From a bacterium (lineage in GTDB: Bacteria; Auribacterota; JABMQX01): DNA of 7,007 bases. A model generated the notes under the pieces. The model searched no databases and was not told the origin of the DNA. It worked only from the letters and a program-made list of their open reading frames with translations. Positions 1 through 5,717 of this stretch are shown in pieces. A program made the translations under genes and the position numbers. The stretch lies in NCBI GenBank assembly GCA_013203085.1, contig JABMQX010000018.1, positions 1 through 7,007 of the forward strand. The letters run 5' to 3'. Each line of letters begins with the position of its first letter. Positions within the stretch are counted from its first letter, which is position 1.

Positions 1-260
1 CCCGAGGCCCTCGTACCATATCAGCAATTAGCCCTTAACTCAATTCGATTCTCGGGGGCACAAATGGGCTCACCTTATCTGCATTCTGAGTTTGGAAACC
101 GCTTTTTTTCGAGTGCAACTCCTTGCGAAAGAACCAAATACAAGGTGCGTTTCAAACCCGAAAAGAGCGGGACTTTCCACTATCTTCCCGACGAGCAGGG
201 GTACTTAAGTAGGTGTTTTTTTTAGCGACCCATTCAGTTTGGGCTTGCTGTTCGGCGTTG

Positions 261-274
261 AAAGGAGCTCCTTT
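261..274. repeat. Perfect 14-base palindrome
   Basis: The sequence AAAGGAGCTCCTTT is its own reverse complement. It directly abuts the left arm of the larger inverted repeat that starts at 275. It could be a protein-binding site or part of the repeat unit; nothing in the sequence decides which. Confidence 0.55.
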
Positions 275-377
275 GACGGGATAGACAGGATACTCAGGAT
301 AGGCGAAAGGGGAGGGCAAAGAGCATCCCTGTGGATGAACATGACTCAAAGAATCCGTTTTATCCTGTTATCCCGTC
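275..377. repeat. Imperfect inverted repeat, interspersed-repeat-like
   Basis: The left arm (275-300) begins GACGGGATAGACAGGATA. The right arm (353-377), read on the minus strand, begins GACGGGATAACAGGATAA. The arms match at about four of every five positions with one single-base gap, around a spacer of 52 bases. The arms contain repeated CAGGAT units. Repeats of this CAGGAT/ATCCTG style are common in intergenic DNA of environmental bacteria, so this is probably a dispersed non-coding repeat able to form a large hairpin. Confidence 0.6.
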
Positions 378-471
378 GGCAATCGGAGAATACCCGTGTA
401 ATTCCAGCGCACACTTCTAATAGGATCACAAAAAAAGGTGTGTCAAGGACGGAGGGTGAATTTCGATGTGG

Positions 472-533
472 CGGAGCGTGGTTTTGTGCTTGTGGCAAAT
501 CGCCTGACCGAAGCGAAGAGCGGACACGCTCCG
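472..533. repeat. 9-base perfect inverted repeat with 44-base loop
   Basis: CGGAGCGTG at 472-480 is matched by CACGCTCCG at 525-533. Pairing does not extend beyond nine bases on either side. It may be part of a dispersed repeat or a structured leader; no T-run follows, so a simple terminator is unlikely. Confidence 0.45.
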
Positions 534-770
534 GCTCGCTGGCTGGAGCATCAGTGTCAGATTTCAGGGCTCGACCGGCGTAGATCCTCGACAGTACTTC
601 GGACTCGCTCAACTCCGCCAAAGGGAAACGGCCTTCCCTGAAAGACTTCACGACTCTTGCCGCAAGCGGCCATCTCTGGTATCTTCCTGGGTCCAGAAGA
701 CACTGAGGCGCTGCTGAGGGTCTCAAGGCCGTGTTTCCGGTAACATAACGAGGCATTTGGAGGTTTTGTT

Positions 771-2117
771 ATGGGCAAGAAGACTGTGAAGGTTTCAAGA
801 CGTGAGTTTCTGCATGGGGCAGCAAGCGCGGTGGCGGCGTTTACAATTGTGCCGCGACACGTCCTTGGCATGGGTGTAACCCCGCCGAGCGATAAGCTGG
901 ACATTGCTTGTATCGGCGTCGGCGGCCGAGGCGGAGACAACGTGCGAGGCGTCAGCGGGGAGAACATTGTCGCGTTGTGCGATGTGGATCTGCGCCGGGC
1001 CGGCCGGTCGCTTAAGGAGCATCCCAAGGCCAAACGTTATCGCGACTTTCGCAAGATGCTGGATAAGATCGATAAGCAGATCGATGCGGTTGTAGTCTCC
1101 ACGCCGGATCATACGCACGCCGTGGCGTGTATGGCGGCGATCAAGAGGGGAAAGCACGTGTATTGCGAAAAGCCGCTCGCCCATTCGGTCTATGAGATTC
1201 GCCAGTTGATCAAGGTTGCCCGCAGGCATAAGGTCGTGACGCAACTGGGCAATCAGGGGCATTCATCTGGTGATATCCGGAAGTTCTGCGAGTGGATCTG
1301 GGATGGGGCGATAGGGAACGTGCGAGAGGTCCATGCCGCGTCCGGAGCGGTCCATTGCATGATCAGCCAGTTGCCGAGGCTCAAGGAAAAGCACAAAGTC
1401 CCATCAGAACTGGATTGGGACCTGTGGCTCGGTCCAGCTCGGTATCGCCCGTATCATCCCTTGTATCTGCCCGGCAGTTGGCGAGCCTGGATGCCGTTTG
1501 GCTCCGGAGCAATCGGTGATTGGGTGTGCCACGTTCTCGATCCGGTGTTCTGGGCGCTGGACCTGGGGGCTCCGACTACCGTTCAAGCCCGCGCCAAAGG
1601 ATATGATCCCAAAAAGCATGCCGATACGTTTCCCATGGGCACCGTAGTAAAATATGAATTCCCGGCACGCGGCAAGCGTGGACCTGTTACGCTGCTGTGG
1701 TTTGACGGCGTGGAGAAGCTTCCTCGACCGGATGACCTGGAGCCGGGACGAAATGTGCCCAGCACGGGGGCGATCGTGATCGGGGACAAAGGCACGATAA
1801 TGTACGGCTCACATGGTGCCGGCGGTGTAAGGCTCATCCCGGAAACGAAAATGAGAGCTTATGAGCAACCTCCTCAGACGCTCCCACGGGCGAGGGGGCA
1901 TCACAACGACTGGCTCCAGGCGATCAAAAACGGCAAGCAAGCAGGATCCAACTTCGATTACGGCGGCCCGTTGACGGAGATCGCCCTGCTGGGGATTATT
2001 GCGACAAAGATGCTGGGACGGAAGCTGCAATGGGATAGCAGGAATATGCGATTCACCAACTGCGACGAGGCGAATCGGTTCGTCAATCCGCCGTATCGAA
2101 AAGGATGGACGTTGTGA
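771..2117 (+). CDS. Gfo/Idh/MocA family oxidoreductase with Tat signal
   Basis: This is a predicted NAD(P)-dependent dehydrogenase of the Gfo/Idh/MocA family, which acts on sugars, inositols and related polyols; the substrate cannot be read from the sequence. The 448 residues open with a twin-arginine signal: SRREFL at residues 9-14, then a hydrophobic stretch to about residue 33, implying export in folded form with its cofactor. The Rossmann loop IGVGGRG is at 48-54, a conserved STPDHTH segment at 110-116 and the family EKP motif at 133-135, whose lysine 134 is the usual catalytic or binding lysine. GDWVCHVLDP (249-258) supplies the conserved Asp and His of the substrate domain. The tail FVNPPYRKGW is typical of secreted planctomycete-type members. 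The ATG at 771 is preceded by GGAGG at 759-763, seven bases away. The gene is complete; the SDR fragment follows in the same direction. Confidence 0.93.
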   Translation: MGKKTVKVSRREFLHGAASAVAAFTIVPRHVLGMGVTPPSDKLDIACIGVGGRGGDNVRGVSGENIVALCDVDLRRAGRSLKEHPKAKRYRDFRKMLDKIDKQIDAVVVSTPDHTHAVACMAAIKRGKHVYCEKPLAHSVYEIRQLIKVARRHKVVTQLGNQGHSSGDIRKFCEWIWDGAIGNVREVHAASGAVHCMISQLPRLKEKHKVPSELDWDLWLGPARYRPYHPLYLPGSWRAWMPFGSGAIGDWVCHVLDPVFWALDLGAPTTVQARAKGYDPKKHADTFPMGTVVKYEFPARGKRGPVTLLWFDGVEKLPRPDDLEPGRNVPSTGAIVIGDKGTIMYGSHGAGGVRLIPETKMRAYEQPPQTLPRARGHHNDWLQAIKNGKQAGSNFDYGGPLTEIALLGIIATKMLGRKLQWDSRNMRFTNCDEANRFVNPPYRKGWTL

Positions 2118-2154
2118 TCGAAAAGGGGGACGTACGCGCCCTGTCCTTGGGCAG

Positions 2155-2170
2155 GCTGCCGCCGGGCAGC
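2155..2170 (+). repeat. Small GC hairpin after the oxidoreductase gene
   Basis: GCTGCC at 2155-2160 pairs with GGCAGC at 2165-2170 around the four-base loop GCCG. It sits 37 bases after the oxidoreductase stop codon. No T-run follows, so it could be a pause or mRNA-stabilising structure, but it is not a standard intrinsic terminator. The rest of 2118-2303 holds nothing I recognise. Confidence 0.35.
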
Positions 2171-2306
2171 GACGCCGGGTGAAAGGAGCAAAGGGATCGC
2201 CTGGCGTCATGATGCTCAGACCCCGGTGAATGTATTCGTTTACGCTGCGCCCTCCAGCGGGAGCTGGCGGCTGTCGCAGACTATTGCGAGCTCAACGAGG
2301 TAGATG

Positions 2307-2630
2307 ATGACAGATGAGATCTTTTCCGTAAGGAACCAGATCGTGCTGATTTCCGGTGGCAGTCGAGGCATCGGACAGGCGATTGCCGAGGGATTTGCAT
2401 CGCGCGAAGCGCAAGTAATTATCACGGGACGTGCCCCGGCGCCGCTGCAAGAAACGGCCCGGACCATTTCGACACCGGACTGTCAGGTAATTGCGATTGT
2501 CTGCGACGTGGCCGAGTCGGCTGCCATCCTCAGGTTGGTTAGCGATGTCATTGACAGATTTGGGCGCATAGACACGCTGATCAATGTCGCTGGCGTCGAG
2601 AAAGAACAAGCCCGGGTAGCTCAGTGGTAG
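2307..2630 (+). pseudogene. SDR family oxidoreductase, N-terminal fragment cut at a tRNA
   Basis: Only the nucleotide-binding half of a short-chain dehydrogenase/reductase is present. The protein shows the cofactor loop SGGSRGIG near residue 18, an ITGRA segment with the arginine typical of NADP-preferring members, a CDV motif, and INVAG, the variant of the NNAG motif that ends the fourth strand. SDRs are normally about 250 residues. Here the reading stops after about 107 residues, before the catalytic Ser, Tyr and Lys, so the product cannot be an active SDR. SDR-like sequence ends near 2609; the last residues and the TAG stop at 2628-2630 are read from the tRNA gene. GAGGT at 2297-2301 favours the ATG at 2307 over the one at 2304. 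The lost 3' part is not in any frame of this window. The gene may once have formed an operon with the upstream oxidoreductase. Confidence 0.85.
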
Positions 2631-2681
2631 AGCACCGCATTCGTAATGCGGCGGTCGTTGGTTCGAATCCGACCGCGGGCT
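2610..2681 (+). tRNA. tRNA-Thr (anticodon CGT)
   Basis: A full cloverleaf can be drawn. The acceptor 5' strand is 2610-2616, the D-arm GCTC/GAGC around AGTGGTA, the anticodon stem CCGCA/TGCGG around TTCGTAA with anticodon CGT at 2642-2644, a five-base variable loop, and the T-arm GTTGG/CCGAC around TTCGAAT. The acceptor 3' strand is 2674-2680 with T at 2681 as discriminator. CCA is not encoded. The acceptor stem has one flaw, a G-G opposition at pair 6-67. The tRNA would read ACG threonine codons. It interrupts the SDR fragment on its left and faces an integrase remnant on its right, so it is the probable attachment site of a mobile element. Confidence 0.93.
2657..2681 (+). other. Probable attachment site core (att) in the tRNA 3' end
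   Basis: The T-arm and acceptor 3' strand of the tRNA lie beside an oppositely oriented tyrosine recombinase gene. Many tRNA-targeting integrases use exactly this segment as crossover core and restore the tRNA with their own copy. No second copy of the segment occurs in the window, so the far end of the element, if it still exists, is outside it. The exact core limits are inferred. Confidence 0.5.
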
Positions 2682-3496
2682 CTTCTTTCTTGCGCTCGTT
2701 ACTTACGTGCAGCCAGTTAGTTCCTGCGTCTGACCCAGCTACCGCCACCCTCTTCTCCTGTACCGGCCCCCCTGAAAATGTGACCATTTTGTGACTATCT
2801 AACAGCTTGACAGCCCTTTCCATGGCGTCCTGGCAAGGGTGAAGGTATCGCTGAGTCATTTGCAGCGAACCGTGCCGCATTAGCTCTTTCAACGTAGCGC
2901 TGTCACACCCACAGACTGCCAGGCGCGTCCCAAACGTATGCCGGAGATCGTGGAAGCGTATGCCCTCGTAAAGCCCCGCTTTTCCCAGAGCTTTCTTGAA
3001 GGCCTTCTGAATCGTTCGCCTGGGCTTTTCTCCCCCGAAAACGTACTCCCCCTGCCAGGGCTGTGCGCTGAGGATCGCTCTCGCGGTTTCGTTCAAGGGT
3101 AGGACATGGGGTTTCTTATCCTTGTTGGCTTGCGCCGGCAAGCTGACAATGCCCCTGGCAAGATTAACCTGGTTCCACCGAAGATTGAGGATTTGACTCT
3201 TTCTCATCCCTGTGCTCAAGGCCAGGCCGATAATAGGCTTCAAAGACACGGGAGATGCTGCCAACAGACGTGATTCCTCCTCAGCCGATAGGACATACTC
3301 GCGCGTGCAGTCCTCGCCGTAGAATTGTTCCGAGGATATTGGGTTCCTCTTTAGCTTGCCCCACTTCACCGCGAGATTCAACATGTGGCGGAGACAGCGG
3401 TGCGTGCCCGTCTGCGTCCGGTGACGGGGTGCTTGGGCGGCGGACAGGAGGCGAGGCGTCAAGCTTTTCAGGGAGGATGCAGGAAGGGCGAGGAGG

Positions 3497-4394
3497 TGGC
3501 AAGATTTCACCAGGAAGCTGTGAGGAGATGCCCCCAATAGATTTTGGTATGGCGGCATCGTAGCTGCCGTTTGAGGTTGAGAGCCCAGAAGGCGTGGAAG
3601 AGATTGAAGGCCAGGGCCAATGTCAGCAGCAGTCCGAGGATGGCGTTGGGGTTGTGCCTGAAGACATGGTCGAAGTGCCAGAAGGTGCACAGTTCGTTGA
3701 AGCCCTGGTTCTCGATGCGCCACCGGGCATGCCCCAGCTCAACGATGGCTTGGGTGGAGGCCTGCCCATGGGAGACAGTGGTGGTCCACACCCAGTCGCG
3801 GGTTGTGGAGGCGGTCTTCCATTTCTTGCCTTTCCGCTCCCGCCGGGTGGTGGTCTCCAGGGAGCGAACCACTCGCATGGGGCGACCCACCTGCGGCCAG
3901 ATGGTGAATCCTTCGATATCCCACTGTTGATAGTGGGTCCGCCCCCTTGTGAACTCCTTCGGGGGTTCCACGTCGAACAGGCCCCTGGCGTCCTGGAGGA
4001 GGTCTCGCCGTTCGTCCTTGAGAACGGGGATCACATCTTTGTGGTGCTTCAGCAACAGCTTCACCACCGCAGCCCTGGCGTAGAGGCTGTCGAGGATGAC
4101 CACCGAGAAGGCTCGGGGCACCCTTTGCATGACTCTACGCATCAGACGCATGGCCGCGGCCACTTCGCCCTCCCCCTGGTCTGCTCCAGGGCGTTGAAAC
4201 TCCCCAGCCGACACAACTGCATCACAAACGCGGGGATGACTACAGCTTTCGTGGGAATCTGCGGCTTCTCCCGGCTGTCCCCGACCTCCGCCATCACTCT
4301 GTCCAACTCAAACACCTTCCTCGCATAAGCAAAGATTCTGCGAAAGATCGCTTACTCCTTTCGGTTGACCACGGCTGTCAACAACTTCTTGCCA
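3497..4394 (-). mobile_element. Degenerate insertion sequence, IS4-like DDE type
   Basis: The block contains a broken DDE transposase gene reading on the minus strand. Candidate ends are the inverted octamers TGGCAAGA at 3497-3504 and TCTTGCCA at 4387-4394. The left one lies three bases from the transposase stop and the right one about 40 bases upstream of the transposase start region. The match is short and no target duplication is visible next to these positions, so the limits are tentative. An internal deletion and a frameshift make the copy non-autonomous. Its left edge coincides with the point where the integrase remnant loses its front end. Confidence 0.5.
3507..4348 (-). pseudogene. 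DDE transposase, internally deleted and frameshifted
   Basis: Two frames together make the remains of one transposase. The front (4348 to about 4165) reads as an N-terminal domain with VFELDRVMAEVGDSREKPQI and later MQLCRLGSFNALEQTRG. The back, open from 4214 but homologous only from about 4180 to 3507, reads EGEVAAAMRLMRRVMQR. It then gives VVILDSLYA with a catalytic Asp (4091) and LGHARWRIENQGFNEL with the final Glu (3713), then a hydrophobic C-terminal helix. The segment that should lie between them, with the first catalytic Asp, is missing; comparison with the family from memory suggests about 100 residues or more. A strong AAGGAG (4355-4360) is followed six bases later by ATC (4348-4346) where ATG is expected. 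IS4-like assignment comes from the Arg-x3-Glu pattern in RWRIENQGF. Confidence 0.82.
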
Positions 4395-4899
4395 ATGCGA
4401 ATTTGCTCCCCAAACCTCCCCCTTCACAACCGCCACAAAAAAAGATGTTACGCTTCCCATAAAAGCCAAGTTGCGGAATCGCTGCCGCGAGAGCAGCTTA
4501 AAGGAAGTGTCGAACGGAGTCCCGGGCAGGATGACCTCCTGAGAAGGATCGTTTTCCCTTGAGAAAGGTTGCCGCATGCTGAGGCGTGTGAACTCAGTCA
4601 GGCTCTGCGCTGCTGTTAAGTTTCCCACGTATCCCAGTTTCAGGATACCGTAAGAATTGCTCCAGCAAGACCGGTGGGCCATTATCCTTGCGGAGCACCG
4701 GAGAATAGGAGAAAGGCTGCAAAGGTTGCGCGATGGAAAAATCCCAGCGGCTGAAGCAGCGGAAAATCCTTTTGACGATCCCGAGTAACCTCTTTCTCGC
4801 GCTATCCCGATTGAAAACCGTGAGGGGTCCGGGAAAGCAACTCCCCAAACCCCTCGATAAATTCACCGCGATTTTTATCTTCTTCCGTGTCTGCAATCC
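4395..4899. other. Gene-free stretch between insertion sequence and lipoprotein gene
   Basis: About 500 bases with short open frames on both strands (for example 4594-4896 minus and 4733-5062 plus), none with a recognisable motif, a convincing ribosome binding site or a family-like translation. The missing front end of the integrase is not found here in any frame. The right end holds a probable terminator for the lipoprotein gene. The stretch may be leftover mobile-element DNA, but that is inference. Confidence 0.55.
4814..4855 (-). terminator. Probable intrinsic terminator of the lipoprotein gene
   Basis: On the minus strand, GAGGGGT (4855-4849) pairs with ACCCCTC (4828-4822), and a second inner helix (TCCC at 4842-4845 with GGGA at 4831-4834) extends the hairpin. 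Four bases later comes TTTT (4817-4814). It begins 45 bases after the lipoprotein stop codon. The T-run is short and offset, so termination may be partial. Confidence 0.5.
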
Positions 4900-5448
4900 C
4901 TATTGTGTCGGCGGCTTAGGCGTGCTTTTCTCCATTCCTTCCGCCATCCCTTCCATCATGTTCTTCATCTTCTCGGGATTCTTCATGAATTCCATCATCT
5001 GTTTCATGCCCTTCTTCTCCTCCTCGGGCATGTCAACATACCAGACACCCTTGATCTTATGAAGCTTCACAGTGTCTTTTTCTTCCTTTCCGCCCGCAGT
5101 CACAGACGTTTCAACGTCCGCCCAGTCACCGTTGATCTTTGTGCTTAGTATCTTGAGTTTCCCGACGTCCTGGTCCCCGTGCGACATCTGCTCCTGCACC
5201 TTTTCCTTACCTTGTACCTCGATCATTTCCTCGAACATCTCCCGTATGTCCGGCGCAAAACAGGCAATCATGGCGTCGAGGTCCTTATCTTTCGTAGCGT
5301 CAAAAAGGTTTTGAACCGTTTTGTCAGGTGTCTTTGCTCCACCTCCGCCCCCACAACCGGAAACGATCATTAGAGTGAAGACGCAGCCCGTAATGAGAGC
5401 TACTCCCAACCACGAACCCCACAAAGACCTGGTACCCGAAGATTTCAT
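4900..5448 (-). CDS. Small lipoprotein, DUF4878-like, Met-rich C-terminus
   Basis: The 182-residue product has a basic N-terminus, a hydrophobic segment and the lipobox VSGC, with Cys32 as lipidation site, followed by a glycine run as tether. It is therefore expected to be anchored in a membrane facing the periplasm or outside. The region PDKTVQNLFDATKDKDLDAM (41-60) through INGDWADVETSV to KIKGVWYVDMP (131-141) has the layout of DUF4878/NTF2-like lipoproteins, whose role is mostly unknown. The last 45 residues are helical and very rich in Met, Glu and Lys. The ATG at 5448 is chosen because AAGGAGGAG (5460-5452) lies just upstream and the signal peptide fits. An ATG at 5493 in the same frame would add 15 charged residues before it and has no such site. 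A second Cys (ITGC, 22) is a less likely lipobox. The gene is divergent from the cupin gene. Confidence 0.85.
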   Translation of the reverse strand: MKSSGTRSLWGSWLGVALITGCVFTLMIVSGCGGGGGAKTPDKTVQNLFDATKDKDLDAMIACFAPDIREMFEEMIEVQGKEKVQEQMSHGDQDVGKLKILSTKINGDWADVETSVTAGGKEEKDTVKLHKIKGVWYVDMPEEEKKGMKQMMEFMKNPEKMKNMMEGMAEGMEKSTPKPPTQ

Positions 5449-5451
5449 TTT

Positions 5452-5460
5452 CTCCTCCTT
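5452..5460 (-). promoter_or_regulatory. Strong ribosome binding site deciding the lipoprotein start
   Basis: AAGGAGGAG, containing a full AGGAGG core (5459-5454), ends a few bases before the ATG at 5448. It rules in favour of this start over the upstream ATG at 5493. Confidence 0.8.
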
Positions 5461-5491
5461 TCCTTTCGCCGTTTTCGATCTGACAGACAAC

Positions 5492-5513
5492 AACTGAATC
5501 TTCGAATTCAGTT
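5492..5513. repeat. 8-base perfect inverted repeat upstream of the lipoprotein gene
   Basis: AACTGAAT (5492-5499) and ATTCAGTT (5506-5513) flank a six-base loop CTTCGA. It lies 43 bases before the lipoprotein start codon, in the position of a leader hairpin or an operator. No T-run follows on the minus strand. Confidence 0.5.
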
Positions 5514-5558
5514 TAAATCATTCTCATCGCTGAATGCAAGCAAAAAGCGGCGCACCGT

Positions 5559-5590
5559 GTAATCCCCCGCTTTCATAGATGAGGGATTAC
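5559..5590. repeat. 8-base perfect inverted repeat in the divergent intergenic region
   Basis: GTAATCCC (5559-5566) pairs with GGGATTAC (5583-5590) around a 16-base spacer. It is central in the 269 bases between the two divergent genes. A two-half-site operator is one possible reading; a dispersed repeat is another. Confidence 0.5.
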
Positions 5591-5678
5591 CTCAACAGCC
5601 ATTCTTTGATTGATGGAAGCCGTACGAAGATGGTAACCTTACTTGTTTCTAGTCGCTCTGGTCTTATCGAGCTACATG

Positions 5679-5703
5679 TACAATAAATAGACACAATATT
5701 GTG
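5679..5703 (+). promoter_or_regulatory. Candidate -10 box and palindromic operator before the cupin gene
   Basis: TACAAT at 5679-5684 matches the -10 consensus at five of six positions, though I find no good -35 box at the right distance. Eight bases later comes CACAATATTGTG (5692-5703), a perfect 12-base palindrome just ahead of the ribosome binding site GGAGGA (5705-5710). A dimeric repressor bound there would block transcription of the cupin gene. The palindrome is certain; its role is inferred. Confidence 0.4.
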
Positions 5704-5717
5704 CGGAGGAACCGAAA

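Larger units (their letters stand above)
1..770. other. Intergenic region with inverted repeats, no convincing gene
   Basis: I see no coding sequence I would defend here. Open frames exist on both strands (for example 346-756 minus and 438-641 plus), but they lack a good ribosome binding site, have low-complexity or repeat-derived translations and match no family I recognise. The stretch contains a 14-base palindrome, a long imperfect inverted repeat and a 9-base perfect inverted repeat, listed separately. A T-run lies at 215-222. A weak promoter-like pair for the downstream gene is TTGCCG at 657-662 and TATCTT at 680-685, spaced 17 bases. Each hexamer matches consensus at four of six positions, so it is only a candidate. 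Confidence 0.6.
2581..3480 (-). pseudogene. Tyrosine recombinase (phage-type integrase), 5'-truncated
   Basis: This is the catalytic part of a site-specific tyrosine recombinase. Recognisable sequence starts at RCLRHMLNLAVKWGKLKRNP (from about 3396 downward), the end of the core-binding domain. All active-site residues follow: Arg in STGMRKSQ (about 3204), Lys in NKDKKPHVLPL, HDLRHTFGTRL (His and Arg, about 2952), His in LMRHGS and the Tyr nucleophile in TQRYLHP (about 2847). The N-terminal arm-binding and most of the core-binding domains are absent. The same frame stays open to an ATG at 3723, but beyond about 3480 it merely runs out of frame through the transposase gene and looks nothing like an integrase. 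At the other end, the frame continues antisense through the whole tRNA and stops in the SDR fragment, giving the tail GFEPTTAALRMRCSTTELPG. The remnant is probably inactive. Confidence 0.82.

Noticed and set aside
1..56. CCCGAG at 1-6 and CTCGGG at 51-56 as a hairpin
   Set aside because: Six-base arms 44 bases apart at the window edge are not distinguishable from chance.
438..641. 67-codon plus-strand frame starting with GTG
   Set aside because: Weak start, basic low-information translation, overlaps a 9-base inverted repeat; more likely non-coding.
346..756. 136-codon minus-strand frame upstream of the oxidoreductase
   Set aside because: No ribosome binding site, no recognisable motif, and part of it is made of the inverted-repeat arms.
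2155..2170. Hairpin after the oxidoreductase as an intrinsic terminator
   Set aside because: No T-run follows on the plus strand; kept only as a small hairpin.
3481..3723. N-terminal extension of the integrase frame up to an ATG at 3723
   Set aside because: It is the transposase gene read in a different frame; the translation has no integrase features.
3594..4328. A 244-codon open frame on the plus strand
   Set aside because: It runs antisense to the transposase, its translation is Gly/Pro/His-rich without any family motif, and the opposite strand has clear transposase motifs.
4594..5062. Short frames in the gap (4594-4896 minus, 4733-5062 plus)
   Set aside because: No motifs; the plus frame continues antisense into the well-supported lipoprotein gene.
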